DNA from: an uncultured Veillonellaceae bacterium
Lineage (GTDB): Bacteria; Bacillota; Negativicutes; Selenomonadales; Selenomonadaceae
Assembly (NCBI GenBank): GCA_902801565.1
Contig: CADCIX010000007.1
Span: 1 to 64,000, forward strand
Direction of reading: 5' to 3'
Length of the DNA stretch: 64,000 bases
This document shows positions 27,970 to 37,633 of the stretch, piece by piece. The notes beneath the pieces are model-generated. The model was not told the origin of the DNA, searched no databases, and saw only the letters and a list, made by a program, of their open reading frames with translations. A program made the translations under genes and the position numbers. The stretch's first letter is position 1, and each line of letters starts with the position of its first letter.

Positions 27970-28569
27970 ATGATAGGATATTTGCGTGGGCGTGTTGCCC
28001 ATCTTTTTGCGGATTACTGCCTGCTCGATGTGCAGGGGGTTGGATATCGCGTCTTCATAGCCTCTTCTGGCCGAAGCCATCTGCACAAGGGAGAGGAAGC
28101 AGAGCTTTTCATTCATACAAGCGTGAGGGAGGATGCCATTCTTCTGTATGGATTCTACAGCCAGGAGGAATACGATGTCTTCCAGCTCCTGATTTCCGTT
28201 TCCGGCATCGGGCCCAAGGTGGCCCTGGGGATGCTCTCTGCTATTTCCGTCGACAGCCTTTGCAAGGCCATTCATCAGAAGCAGTCCGCTGTCCTCACGA
28301 AACTGCCGGGAATCGGCAAGAAATCGGCGGAACGCATCATTCTTGAGCTGAAGGACAAGGTGGCATGGAACGGAGACAAGGAAGAGGAGTCAGCATTGCC
28401 GGATGCGGGGGAAGCCGTTGGTGACGATATGATTTCCGAGGCCATGGCGGCACTGGCATCTTTGGGCTACTCCCAGGCGGAGCTTGCACCTGTGCTGAGG
28501 AATGCAAAGGATTGCAGTTCCGTGCAGGATATCATCAAGTTTGCATTGAAGCATTTGAACCGGTTTTAG
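27970..28569 (+). CDS. ruvA: Holliday junction branch-migration protein RuvA
   Basis: Binds the four-way junction and loads RuvB. The 199-residue protein has the N-terminal OB fold (MIGYLRGRV), two helix-hairpin-helix motifs (ISVSGIGPKVALGML and LTKLPGIGKKSAERI) and the RuvB-contacting C-terminal domain (about 155-199). TAGGAG lies 8 bases before the ATG. Lies 16 bases after ruvC. Confidence 0.97.
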   Translation: MIGYLRGRVAHLFADYCLLDVQGVGYRVFIASSGRSHLHKGEEAELFIHTSVREDAILLYGFYSQEEYDVFQLLISVSGIGPKVALGMLSAISVDSLCKAIHQKQSAVLTKLPGIGKKSAERIILELKDKVAWNGDKEEESALPDAGEAVGDDMISEAMAALASLGYSQAELAPVLRNAKDCSSVQDIIKFALKHLNRF

Positions 28570-28575
28570 GTGGTG

Positions 28576-29628
28576 ATGGTTTTGGGGAATTTGGATACCG
28601 ATACGGATGAGCGCATCATCGCCAGGGATGAGCAGAGCGCGGATGATTGGCAATACAGTCTGCGACCGCGAAAACTTGCGGAGTATATCGGACAGGACAA
28701 GGTGAAGGAAAACCTGTCTGTCTTCGTTCAGGCGGCACTGGCAAGGGGGGAGGCTCTTGACCATGTGCTCCTTTATGGCCCTCCGGGGCTCGGAAAGACA
28801 ACTTTGGCGGGCATCATTGCCAATGAGTTAGGGGTGAACTTCCGCGTAACCTCCGGGCCTGCCATTGAGCGGTCCGGGGATTTGGCGGCACTTCTCACGA
28901 ACCTCCAGGACAGGGATGTGCTTTTCATTGACGAGATCCATCGTCTTTCCCGCAGTGTGGAGGAAATCCTCTATTCGGCCATGGAGGATTTCGCACTGGA
29001 TATCATCATCGGCAAGGGGCCAAGTGCCCGTTCCATTCGTCTGGATATCGCCCCCTTCACCCTGGTGGGGGCCACGACAAAGGCGGGGGCATTGTCGCCG
29101 CCTCTGAGGGATCGCTTTGGGGTGATTTCCCGTCTGGAATACTACACGCCGGATGCCCTGGTGCATATCATCAAACGTGCCGCGGAAATCCTGAAGATTT
29201 CCATTGAGGAAAAGGGTGCAATGGAAATTGCGCGGCGCTCCCGCGGTACGCCCCGCATCGCCAACCGTCTTTTGAAACGGGTGCGGGATTTTGCCCAGAT
29301 TGAGGGGCAGGGCATCATCACGGACGCCATCGCCGACAAGGCTCTTCGGATGCTGGAAGTGGACAAGGCTGGGCTGGATCACACGGACCGACGCATGCTC
29401 GATACCATGATCAAGAAATTCGCAGGGGGGCCTGTCGGCCTTGATACCCTGGCGGCAGCCATCAGCGAGGCCACGGATACCATTGAGGATGTTTACGAGC
29501 CCTATCTCATACAGTTGGGATTCATCAACCGCACGCCAAGGGGGCGTGTGGTGACAAAGGCGGGATATGAGCATATGGGCGTGCCCTGTCCCGATGATTC
29601 TTCGCCATATGCCCCTCTTGGATTTTGA
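28576..29628 (+). CDS. ruvB: Holliday junction branch-migration ATPase RuvB
   Basis: The AAA+ motor of branch migration. The 350-residue protein has Walker [12 protein letters not shown], Walker B LFIDEIH, sensor segment VGATTKAG and the winged-helix C-terminus ([13 protein letters not shown]). The ATG at 28576 follows AGGTGG closely; the two GTG codons before it are alternatives. It starts six bases after the ruvA stop. Confidence 0.97.
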   Translation: MVLGNLDTDTDERIIARDEQSADDWQYSLRPRKLAEYIGQDKVKENLSVFVQAALARGEALDHVLLYGPPGLGKTTLAGIIANELGVNFRVTSGPAIERSGDLAALLTNLQDRDVLFIDEIHRLSRSVEEILYSAMEDFALDIIIGKGPSARSIRLDIAPFTLVGATTKAGALSPPLRDRFGVISRLEYYTPDALVHIIKRAAEILKISIEEKGAMEIARRSRGTPRIANRLLKRVRDFAQIEGQGIITDAIADKALRMLEVDKAGLDHTDRRMLDTMIKKFAGGPVGLDTLAAAISEATDTIEDVYEPYLIQLGFINRTPRGRVVTKAGYEHMGVPCPDDSSPYAPLGF

Positions 29629-29652
29629 AATTGCAAATGGGTGGTTATGCCA

Positions 29653-31515
29653 ATGAAGATATCCGCATGTGTGATTGTGAAAAATGAAGAAAAGAACATA
29701 CAGCAGTGGCTTTCTTGCATGAAGGACATTGCGGATGAAATGATTGTTGTCGATACAGGTTCCGGAGACCGTACTGTGGAACTCGCAAAAGCGGGAGGAG
29801 CCAGGGTGTATCATTTCAAATGGCGCAATGACTTTTCGGCGGCAAAGAATTATGCCCTGGATCGGGCAACCGGCGATTGGATTTTCTTTCTGGATGCAGA
29901 TGAATATTTCAGTGAATCGACAAGAAAGCGGATTCGTTCCCTTTTGGAGCGTGCCCATGGGAATCATAGGATCATAGGCATCAACAGTACGTTATACAAT
30001 ATCGATGTGGATCGTAACAATGAAATCAACAGTACCGCCATCCAGCAAAGGATTTTCAGGCGCAACAAGCATTTGCGGTATGAGGGGAGAATCCATGAAT
30101 ACCTTGTCTATCATGGAAAAAAGACAATGGATTTTGCCATGTCCGACATCGTCATCTACCATACCGGATATTCCTCCGGTTTGACGCGAAAGAAGAATAT
30201 ACGAAATCTTTTGCTGATACTTTTGGATGTCCAGGCCCAGGGAAGTGTGACGGAGAAGCATTATTCGTATCTTTCGGTTACGTATTTCAATCTGCTTCAG
30301 TATGATAAGGCCATTCATTATGCGAAACTGGCAATCCAGGCAAAGGGAAAAGGGGCAGAAAGTACCTTTGTCAAGCAGTATTGGATATGGATAAGGGCGG
30401 AACAGAGGAAAGGAACCTCAAAGGAAGAGATACAGAAAATTATTGACAAAGCCCTTATTGATGTGCCGGGACATCCGGATTTCATGTGGGAAAAGGCAAA
30501 GCTTGCATTGCAGCGGCATGACTATGTGCTGGCGGAAGAGCAGATGATAAAAATACTGGAGCAGGCAGGGGACAAAAAACGTATGTCTCAGTATGAGACG
30601 ACCATTTACGGACAGTTTCCCATCATCTATGCTGCCCTTGGAAAGATTTATGACACGCAGGGGGAAAAAGAAAAGGCAGAAAATTATTACAAGTTGGCGC
30701 TTCAGAAGGATTTCCGCAAACTGAATGTCTTGCATGATCTGTTGAATCTTCGTTCCGATGATGATGCAAAGGAAACCATTCAGCTGCTTGACGAAATCTA
30801 TGCCAAGGAATCGGAACAAAATTTCTTGAGGAAATGTCTGGAGGCTCGTCCGAGAGATGAGATTTATCTGTATTACATGCATCCGGAAAAGGGTTCCTAT
30901 GAAGACCTGATGGGAAGGAAGAACTATCTTGAGGCTGCAGGGATTGCAGCAAAGGAATTTTCTGTTTTCCTGGATTCCGGCAGGGCACAAGAAGAAAGCG
31001 AACAGTTCGAGAAATTGGGACGGAATCTCGTGCTGGCGCTTCTTTATCTGCCGGATGAAAAATTCAAGGAAGCCTTTGAAGCGCTTTCCGTCCTTCCGCA
31101 GGAGCTGAAGAACTGTATCTTGCGCTTCCATGACGACAACTATGTATTGCCCATAGAAAATGCAGTTACATACCATGCCATGCTGGATGTGGTGCTGCAG
31201 TATGGGGCTCCGGAAATCATCGATCGGTTTGGACGCATTGCAGGGGCTTTCATTGAACAGGATATCCTGGAAGTATCTGTGAGGCTTTTTGGAAGAGGGC
31301 GCTGGCAGGCGGTCCTTGATCTTTACAAGGAAATCTCTGAGAAAACAAGGGCAGTTCTTCCGGGCATTTGGTACTATACAGGTGTATGCCTGTTCCATCA
31401 GGGGAAAAGAAAGGAAGCCTTTGAGTGTCTTACGAGGGCACAACAGATGAATATGCAGTCTCCGGATCTTTCCGTGTATCTTGCCTGGTGTGAAAAAAAG
31501 GGGCTGTCGTCATGA
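29653..31515 (+). CDS. Family 2 glycosyltransferase with TPR-like helical region
   Basis: A 620-residue protein. Residues 1-220 are a GT-A glycosyltransferase 2 domain (MKISACVIVKNEEKNI, VVDTGSGDRTVELA, and the metal-binding DADEYF). The rest is all-helical with repeated 34-residue-like units (for example YAALGKIYDTQGEKEKAENYYKLAL), typical of TPR. Such proteins glycosylate proteins or surface polymers, with the TPR part guiding partners. The acceptor is unknown. Base use is more A-rich than its neighbours, which may indicate later acquisition. It starts with ATG 29653, eight bases after GGGTGG, and its stop overlaps queH (ATGA). Confidence 0.87.
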   Translation: MKISACVIVKNEEKNIQQWLSCMKDIADEMIVVDTGSGDRTVELAKAGGARVYHFKWRNDFSAAKNYALDRATGDWIFFLDADEYFSESTRKRIRSLLERAHGNHRIIGINSTLYNIDVDRNNEINSTAIQQRIFRRNKHLRYEGRIHEYLVYHGKKTMDFAMSDIVIYHTGYSSGLTRKKNIRNLLLILLDVQAQGSVTEKHYSYLSVTYFNLLQYDKAIHYAKLAIQAKGKGAESTFVKQYWIWIRAEQRKGTSKEEIQKIIDKALIDVPGHPDFMWEKAKLALQRHDYVLAEEQMIKILEQAGDKKRMSQYETTIYGQFPIIYAALGKIYDTQGEKEKAENYYKLALQKDFRKLNVLHDLLNLRSDDDAKETIQLLDEIYAKESEQNFLRKCLEARPRDEIYLYYMHPEKGSYEDLMGRKNYLEAAGIAAKEFSVFLDSGRAQEESEQFEKLGRNLVLALLYLPDEKFKEAFEALSVLPQELKNCILRFHDDNYVLPIENAVTYHAMLDVVLQYGAPEIIDRFGRIAGAFIEQDILEVSVRLFGRGRWQAVLDLYKEISEKTRAVLPGIWYYTGVCLFHQGKRKEAFECLTRAQQMNMQSPDLSVYLAWCEKKGLSS

Positions 31516-32141
31516 AATTGTTGTTGCATATGTGCTGTGGGCCTTGTTCCTGCTATCCTGTGAAGAAGCTGAGGGAGTCGGGCATTGAGCCTGTGGGGTA
31601 TTTCTTCAACCCCAATATCCATCCTTATAAGGAATGGGAACGGCGATTGCTGACGGCAAAGGAGTTTGCGGAGAAGGTCCATATGGAAATGCATGCGGAC
31701 GAAAATTACATGCTGCGTGATTTCCTGAAAAAGGCGTTGCCGGCAGAGGCGGTTCCCAATGGGAGATGCCGCATGTGCTATACCTGGCGCCTGGAGCAGA
31801 CAGCGAGATTTGCGGCGGAGAACGGCTTTGATGCATTTACTTCGACGCTTTTCTACAGCATTTACCAACAGCATGAGCTCATGAAAGAGACCTCGGAGTT
31901 CTTTGCCCGGAAATACGGTGTGGCCTTCTACTATGAGGATTTTCGTCCCGGCTGGCAGGAAGGGATCGATATCAGTCATGAACTGGAGCTTTATCGGCAG
32001 CCCTATTGCGGCTGCATCTTTTCTGAGGAGGAGCGCTACAGCAAGGCGATAAGGAAGCAACGAAAGAAGGAAGCGAAAGCGAAGAAGCGGGCCCGCCAGG
32101 AATTGGAAGCAAAAGAGGCGGTCATGGGAAGGGTGGATTGA
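31512..32141 (+). CDS. queH: Epoxyqueuosine reductase QueH
   Basis: Reduces epoxyqueuosine to queuosine in tRNA, replacing QueG in many anaerobes. The 209-residue protein has the adjacent-cysteine motif HMCCGPCSCYP at the start, later Cys residues in GRCRMCYTWRLEQ, and the closing YRQPYCGCIFSEEERY. These Cys are cluster and redox ligands in the family. A long basic tail follows (about residues 170-200). It overlaps the glycosyltransferase stop by four bases and is one gene away from queA, which makes the preceding intermediate. Confidence 0.93.
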   Translation: MKLLLHMCCGPCSCYPVKKLRESGIEPVGYFFNPNIHPYKEWERRLLTAKEFAEKVHMEMHADENYMLRDFLKKALPAEAVPNGRCRMCYTWRLEQTARFAAENGFDAFTSTLFYSIYQQHELMKETSEFFARKYGVAFYYEDFRPGWQEGIDISHELELYRQPYCGCIFSEEERYSKAIRKQRKKEAKAKKRARQELEAKEAVMGRVD

Positions 32142-32142
32142 T

Positions 32143-33315
32143 ATGTCATTGCGTTCCATATTTGTTGCAGGAGTGGCAGTTGTTGCTGTTTTTGCCTTCC
32201 TGCCCTTCGCCTGTGCTGCAGAGAATCAGAAAGGCGGCTGGCAGCCGGAGCTTCGCGTCGGGCTTTTCAGCGGGCAGAAAACGGTGAGTTTTCATGTGAA
32301 CAAGGACTGTGACCTGTCTCTTTCCTCAAGCAAGAAGAGCAAGGTTTCCGTGGGCAAGGGGGAGACTGTCACGGTAAATCTGTCCGGAAAGGGATTCCAG
32401 GTGAAGGGAAAGAACTTGTCCGGCGAACTGCTGGAACTCCGTACGCCCGATCCGAGGGATCTCAAGGATCTGGTCACGACAGTCAACGGAAAGCAATATC
32501 GCGGCGGCCTCCAATTGCTCCAGCGGGGCGGAGGCATGACGGTGATCAACATTGTGCCCTCAGAGCAGTATCTGCGCGGGGTCCTTCCGGAGGAGATGCC
32601 TCCCTCATGGCCCAAAGAGGCTGTGAAGTCCCAGGCTGTGGCGGCACGGACCTTTGCCCTCAAGAACAGGAAGCGTCATGAATCCGAGGGCTATGACCTC
32701 TGCAGCACCACACATTGCCAGCTCTATACAGGCATGGCCGAGGAAGATCCTGATGCGGATGCGGCCATCAAGGAAACCTATGGTGAGGTTCTTTTTTCCA
32801 AGTCGGGCGGCTCCCTCATCGATGCTCCCTTTCATACGGATTCCGGCGGCATGACGGAAAACAGCGAGGAAGTCTGGGGAAATCCCTCGCCTCATCTTCG
32901 GGCGGCAAAGGAACTGCAAACAGGAACACAGCCCTGGAGCAAGTCTGTTCCGCTGGATGTCTTCCAGTCGAAATTCGATGTCGGCAGTATCAAGAAAATT
33001 GAGCTTTCACCTCTGGAAATCGGGAAGAAGACGAAGGACAGGACGACTTCCGGCAGGGTCAAGACCGTGTGCATTGTGGGAAGCAAGGGCAGCAAGATCG
33101 TTTCCGGCACGGATATGCGTTCCCTCTTTGGCTTGAAGAGCACACTGTTCTCCATGAAACTTAGCGGAAAACAGGTGACGTTTTCCGGGTTTGGATGGGG
33201 GCATGGTATCGGTATGTCCCAGTGGGGAGCCAAGGCTTTTGCGGAACGCGGCGACGACTATAAGAAAATACTCGCCCATTATTATCAAAACATAATGATC
33301 AAGAAACTTTACTGA
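32143..33315 (+). CDS. SpoIID/LytB-domain protein
   Basis: A 390-residue secreted or membrane-anchored protein: signal sequence (residues 1-26, with an Ala-rich end CAAEN), a beta-rich N-terminal region, and the SpoIID domain (about 130-350) with PSEQYLRGVLPEEMP, SQAVAARTFAL, HCQLYTG and the closing FGWGHGIGMSQWGA. SpoIID is a lytic transglycosylase in spore-forming Firmicutes; LytB-type members act on vegetative walls. Here it lies one base after queH and ten before queA, so it shares a transcript with two tRNA-modification genes. Confidence 0.92.
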   Translation: MSLRSIFVAGVAVVAVFAFLPFACAAENQKGGWQPELRVGLFSGQKTVSFHVNKDCDLSLSSSKKSKVSVGKGETVTVNLSGKGFQVKGKNLSGELLELRTPDPRDLKDLVTTVNGKQYRGGLQLLQRGGGMTVINIVPSEQYLRGVLPEEMPPSWPKEAVKSQAVAARTFALKNRKRHESEGYDLCSTTHCQLYTGMAEEDPDADAAIKETYGEVLFSKSGGSLIDAPFHTDSGGMTENSEEVWGNPSPHLRAAKELQTGTQPWSKSVPLDVFQSKFDVGSIKKIELSPLEIGKKTKDRTTSGRVKTVCIVGSKGSKIVSGTDMRSLFGLKSTLFSMKLSGKQVTFSGFGWGHGIGMSQWGAKAFAERGDDYKKILAHYYQNIMIKKLY

Positions 33316-33324
33316 GGTACAACG

Positions 33325-34359
33325 ATGCTTTTATCTGATTTTGATTATGATTTGCCGGAGGAACTGATTGCCCAGACGCCGATCGAGCCACGCAATGCCT
33401 CGCGGCTCATGGTATTGGATCCCCGGAATGAGACCATTCGTCATGAGCATTTTTATGATCTTGGGAAATTTTTGGAGCCGGGGGACACTCTGATTTTCAA
33501 TGATACCCGTGTCATGCCTGCAAGACTGATTGGACATAGGGAAGGAACCGGGGGCAAGGTGGAGATTTTCCTGTTGCACCGCATCGATGCGACCCATTGG
33601 GAGACCCTGGCAAAACCCGGAAAAAAAGCTCAGATAGGCAATGTTATCGAATTTGGCGAAGAGCTTTCCTGCAGGATTACGGGCCATACGGATTTTGGCG
33701 GGCGCATCGTGGAATTCATGTTTCAGGGTGTGTTTGAGGAAATCCTGGACAGGCTCGGGGAAACACCCCTTCCTCCCTATATCCATGAGAAATTGGAAGA
33801 CAGGGAGCGCTACCAGACGGTATACAACAGGGAAGAAGGCTCGGCGGCAGCGCCTACGGCAGGCCTCCATTTCACGAAAGAGCAGATGAGGGATCTGGAA
33901 AAAGAAGGCATCCATCTCGGTTTCGTGACGCTCCATGTGGGTTTGGGAACCTTCCGTCCCGTCAATGTGGAGAACATCGAGGAGCATGTGATGCACAAGG
34001 AATATTATTCCATTTCCGATGAGACGGCAGAGCTTATCCGCAGGACAAAAGAGGAGGGGCATCGTGTGGTTGCCGTGGGAACGACCTCCATTCGTACATT
34101 GGAATCCGCCGCCTCCGGAAAGAATGAGATTTCCGGCGGCAGCGGCTGGACGGATATTTTCATCTATCCCGGCTATGAGTTCAAGATTGTCGATGCCATT
34201 GTCACGAATTTCCATCTGCCGAAATCCACGCTCATCATGTTGATCAGCGCCTTTGCCGGCAGGGAATTCATCTTGAAAGCGTATCGGGAAGCCGTGGAGA
34301 AAAAGTATCGATTTTTCTCTTTTGGGGATGCCATGTATTGTTCTTGCGCCCATTTTTGA
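33325..34359 (+). CDS. queA: S-adenosylmethionine:tRNA ribosyltransferase-isomerase QueA
   Basis: Transfers the ribosyl part of SAM to preQ1 at tRNA position 34, giving epoxyqueuosine. The 344-residue protein has the expected [15 protein letters not shown] start, [18 protein letters not shown], the [10 protein letters not shown] motif and [11 protein letters not shown]. Full length. With queH it supplies two consecutive steps of queuosine synthesis. Its stop overlaps the -35 box of the rpsO promoter. Confidence 0.97.
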   Translation: MLLSDFDYDLPEELIAQTPIEPRNASRLMVLDPRNETIRHEHFYDLGKFLEPGDTLIFNDTRVMPARLIGHREGTGGKVEIFLLHRIDATHWETLAKPGKKAQIGNVIEFGEELSCRITGHTDFGGRIVEFMFQGVFEEILDRLGETPLPPYIHEKLEDRERYQTVYNREEGSAAAPTAGLHFTKEQMRDLEKEGIHLGFVTLHVGLGTFRPVNVENIEEHVMHKEYYSISDETAELIRRTKEEGHRVVAVGTTSIRTLESAASGKNEISGGSGWTDIFIYPGYEFKIVDAIVTNFHLPKSTLIMLISAFAGREFILKAYREAVEKKYRFFSFGDAMYCSCAHF

Positions 34360-34388
34360 TTGACGTGCCATTCACGATATGCTATACT
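34360..34388 (+). promoter_or_regulatory. rpsO promoter
   Basis: TTGACG (-35, 34360-34365) immediately after the queA stop and TATACT (-10, 34383-34388), spacing 17. A leader of about 100 nt follows, with a perfect small hairpin GCGGA-CGAA-TCCGC at 34409-34422 that may serve S15 autoregulation (inference). Confidence 0.8.
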
Positions 34389-34495
34389 TCATACAGTTCG
34401 TGTGTGTTGCGGACGAATCCGCGGCAGGGATGGCGAGTTCTCCGACGTCTTCTTCGCTGCTGGATATTATTGTATTTAAATAGGAGGAAGAAACA

Positions 34496-34762
34496 ATGTT
34501 GACACAGGAAGCAAAACAGGAAATCATCGCAAAGTATGCAGTGCATGAGGGCGACACGGGATCCCCGGAGGTACAGATTGCCGTCTTGACGGCCCGGATT
34601 TCGTATCTCACGGAGCACCTCAAGGAGCACAAGAAGGACCATCATTCCCGTCGCGGCCTTCTGAAGATGGTAGGGCATAGGCGCCGCCTGCTCAGCTATC
34701 TCAGCAAGAAGGACATTGAACGTTACCGCGCGATCATTTCCAAACTGAATCTCCGTAAATAA
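34496..34762 (+). CDS. rpsO: 30S ribosomal protein S15
   Basis: An 88-residue protein of standard length with the S15 signature ([16 protein letters not shown], then [22 protein letters not shown]). It binds 16S rRNA helices 20-22. AGGAGG is eight to nine bases upstream. Directly before pnp, the classical order. Confidence 0.98.
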   Translation: MLTQEAKQEIIAKYAVHEGDTGSPEVQIAVLTARISYLTEHLKEHKKDHHSRRGLLKMVGHRRRLLSYLSKKDIERYRAIISKLNLRK

Positions 34763-34795
34763 GAGAAGTGCCAAGGCGCGCTTCCTTGCAGAAAA

Positions 34796-34820
34796 GAAGC
34801 GGGCGGCTCCCGCTTCTTTT
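34796..34820 (+). terminator. Terminator-like hairpin between rpsO and pnp
   Basis: GAAGCGGG (34796-34803) pairs with CCCGCTTC (34809-34816) then TTTT. As in other bacteria, it may let part of the rpsO transcription continue into pnp. Confidence 0.75.
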
Positions 34821-34865
34821 CATATAGAATAATAGGAATCTATGAGAATTTTTGGAGGAAACTAT

Positions 34866-36935
34866 ATGCACAGTTTTGAGATGCAGTTGGGTGGACGCAC
34901 CTTGACCATCGAGAACGGCAAGATGGCGAAGCAGGCCAATGGCGCAGTTCTCGTGCGCTATGGCGATACGGTGGTGCTGGTGACGGCCACGGCTTCCGCA
35001 GAACCCAGGGAAGGGGTCGATTTCTTCCCGCTGACGGTTGATTATGAGGAAAAGATGTATGCGGCCGGCAAGATTCCCGGCGGATTCATCAAGCGGGAGG
35101 GACGTCCCTCCAGTGATGCTGTTCTCTGCGCCCGTCTCATTGACCGCCCGATTCGCCCGCTGTTTCCCGAGGGTTTCCGGAATGATGTGCAGATTGTTGC
35201 CACGGTGCTCTCCGTGGAGCAGGACAATGCGCCGGAACTGGCGGCGATGATTGGCGCCTCCTGCGCCCTGACGGTATCGGATATCCCCTTCATGGGGCCC
35301 ATTGCCGGTGTGCGTGTGGGACGTGTGGATGATGCTTTTGTCATCAATCCCACGGAGGAACAGAGGGAGAAGTCCACGCTGAACCTTACGGTGGCGGGTT
35401 CCCATGATGCTGTCATGATGGTGGAAGCCGGTGCCAATGAGCTGCCTGAGGATGTCATCCTCGATGCCATCTTGTTCGGCCATGAGGAAATCAAGAAAAT
35501 CGTTGAGTTCCAGCAGGAGATACAGTCTGTTTGCGGCAAGGAGAAGAGGGAAGTGAAACTCTTTTCCGTTCCCGAGGAGCTGGAGAAGTCCATCCGTGAG
35601 TTTGCCGAGGCAAAACTGGATGCGGCGACGCGCAATCCCGACAAGCTGGACCGCGATGCCCATATTGCAGATGTCAAGGCGGAGACCATGGAGAAGTTCC
35701 TCGTGGACTATCCGGAGGCAGATAAGGAGATTGCCTATATCCTTCATAAAGTGGAGAAGGAAATTGTCCGCCGCATGATCACCCATGAGAAGATTCGTCC
35801 CGATGGGCGCGGCGTGGAGGAAGTTCGTCCCGTGAGCTGCGAGGTGGGGCTCTTGCCGAGAACCCATGGATCCGGGCTCTTTACCCGCGGACAGACCCAG
35901 ATATTGACGGTCACGACTCTGGGATCGATTGGCGATGAGCAGATCATCGATGGGCTTGGCCCGGAGACGACGAAGCATTATCTCCATCATTACAATTTCC
36001 CCGGTTACAGTGTCGGCGAGGCTCGTCCCATGCGTAGCCCGGGCCGTCGCGAGATTGGTCATGGCGCGCTGGCGGAACGGGCGCTCGTTCCGGTGATTCC
36101 CTCCATCGAAGAATTCCCTTACACGGTCCGCCTCGTTTCCGAGGTCCTGGAGTCCAACGGTTCCAGTTCCATGGGAAGCGTTTGCGGCAGCACTCTTTCC
36201 CTGATGAACGCAGGTGTTCCCATCAAGCGTCCCGTTTCCGGCGTTGCCATGGGTCTTGTGAAGGATGGGGATGCCTATACCATTCTCACGGACATCCAGG
36301 GTATGGAGGATGCCCTGGGGGATATGGATTTCAAGGTGGCCGGTACGGAGCTTGGTGTCACGGCAATCCAGATGGATATCAAGGTGGCCGGCATCAGCCG
36401 GGAAATCCTGTCCTCGGCTTTGCAGCAGGCGAAGCGTGGGCGTGCCTTTATCCTCGGCAAGATGCTGGAGTGCATCTCGAAGCCTGCAGATGACCTTTCA
36501 CCCTATGCGCCCCGTGTGGAGACCATTCAGATCAAGGTGGACAAGATCCGTGAGGTCATTGGTACCGGCGGCAAGGTGGTCAAGAAGATCATCGACGAGA
36601 CCGGCGTGGATATCGATATCCATGAGGACGGGAATATCTTCATCACTTCTGCAGATGCGGAAGGCATGAAAAAAGCCCGCCAGATGATCGAGGACATCGT
36701 GCGGGAAGTTGAGGTTGGCGAGGTCTATACAGGGACTGTCACCCGCCTTATGAAATTCGGTGCTTTTGTTGAGGTCCTGCCCGGCAAGGAAGGCCTCTGC
36801 CATATTTCTCAGCTCGCAAAGCGGCGTGTGGAGAAGGTGGAGGACGTGGTGCAGGTCGGCGACCAGCTTGAGGTCAAGGTCGTGGAGATCGACGAAAAGG
36901 GCCGCATCAATGTGAGCCATAAAGCAGTGCTTTAA
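34866..36935 (+). CDS. pnp: Polyribonucleotide nucleotidyltransferase (PNPase)
   Basis: A phosphorolytic 3'-5' exoribonuclease of the RNA degradosome. The 689-residue protein has two RNase PH domains ([28 protein letters not shown], and the second from about 320), the KH domain with [14 protein letters not shown] near 561, and S1 domain with [16 protein letters not shown] near 620. The start at 34866 has GGAGGA nine bases upstream. Its TAA stop overlaps the stop of the convergent response-regulator gene within the four bases TTAA. Confidence 0.97.
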   Translation: MHSFEMQLGGRTLTIENGKMAKQANGAVLVRYGDTVVLVTATASAEPREGVDFFPLTVDYEEKMYAAGKIPGGFIKREGRPSSDAVLCARLIDRPIRPLFPEGFRNDVQIVATVLSVEQDNAPELAAMIGASCALTVSDIPFMGPIAGVRVGRVDDAFVINPTEEQREKSTLNLTVAGSHDAVMMVEAGANELPEDVILDAILFGHEEIKKIVEFQQEIQSVCGKEKREVKLFSVPEELEKSIREFAEAKLDAATRNPDKLDRDAHIADVKAETMEKFLVDYPEADKEIAYILHKVEKEIVRRMITHEKIRPDGRGVEEVRPVSCEVGLLPRTHGSGLFTRGQTQILTVTTLGSIGDEQIIDGLGPETTKHYLHHYNFPGYSVGEARPMRSPGRREIGHGALAERALVPVIPSIEEFPYTVRLVSEVLESNGSSSMGSVCGSTLSLMNAGVPIKRPVSGVAMGLVKDGDAYTILTDIQGMEDALGDMDFKVAGTELGVTAIQMDIKVAGISREILSSALQQAKRGRAFILGKMLECISKPADDLSPYAPRVETIQIKVDKIREVIGTGGKVVKKIIDETGVDIDIHEDGNIFITSADAEGMKKARQMIEDIVREVEVGEVYTGTVTRLMKFGAFVEVLPGKEGLCHISQLAKRRVEKVEDVVQVGDQLEVKVVEIDEKGRINVSHKAVL

Positions 36936-37633
36936 GCCTGGTCAAAGGCATTGATCAGGGTGTATTCTATGGAGGGCCGTCCGCCGGTGGAGTAATTCAC
37001 GCGGCTGACGGCTCTTTTTTGTTCGATGAGGTAGTTCATGTAACGGCGAACTGTCACCTTGGAGAGCTTTGTCTCATGGGCAAGCTGGTCACAGGAAAGG
37101 TATTGTGCCTGGTAATCCTCGGAATTCAGGCAGGAGGTGATGCGGTCCAGGGTCTGCTGCTGGATTCCTTTTTCCAGGTCGGCGCAGGAGTGGGAAGGCA
37201 TTTCCTGTTTCATGTACATCAGGCGGTCAATGTCGGACTGGGTATAGGAATCTTTTTCCTTGAAGGAGCGGCGCAGGAGGAATTTCTGCATGGCTTCCTG
37301 GAAGCGCTCGTAAGTAAAGGGCTTGACAAGATAGTCCACGATGCCCAGATGCAGTGCGCGTTCCACATCTTCTCCGTCATTGGCGGCGGTGATGAGGATG
37401 GCCTCGATGGTATTCCCATGTTTCCGCAACTCTGTCAGAAGTTCCAGACCGGAACAGTCAGGAATATAGACATCCAGCAGAAGGAGCTCTATGGCATTCT
37501 TCTTGAGGAAATCAAGGGCTTCCTGCCCGTTGCGGAAGATGGCAACGACATCCAGCCCTGGAGTCTTCATGGCGAAGGTCCGGTTGATGGATGCGACCAT
37601 CATATCATCTTCAACAATTACAGTCTTTATCAT
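36932..37633 (-). CDS. Response regulator of the CitB/DcuR type
   Basis: A 233-residue regulator: receiver domain (1-120) with acidic pocket EDD at 8-10, phospho-acceptor Asp 54 in LLLLDVYIP and Lys 104 in YLVKPF, then a linker and a C-terminal helix-turn-helix ([21 protein letters not shown]) ending in a wing with TGGRPSIEY. The CitB/DcuR family controls uptake and use of C4-dicarboxylates or citrate. Here the nearest targets are lactate genes, starting about 1.8 kb away beyond the kinase. The start at 37633 has GGAGG six bases upstream and lies inside the end of the kinase gene. Confidence 0.9.
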   Translation of the reverse strand: MIKTVIVEDDMMVASINRTFAMKTPGLDVVAIFRNGQEALDFLKKNAIELLLLDVYIPDCSGLELLTELRKHGNTIEAILITAANDGEDVERALHLGIVDYLVKPFTYERFQEAMQKFLLRRSFKEKDSYTQSDIDRLMYMKQEMPSHSCADLEKGIQQQTLDRITSCLNSEDYQAQYLSCDQLAHETKLSKVTVRRYMNYLIEQKRAVSRVNYSTGGRPSIEYTLINAFDQA

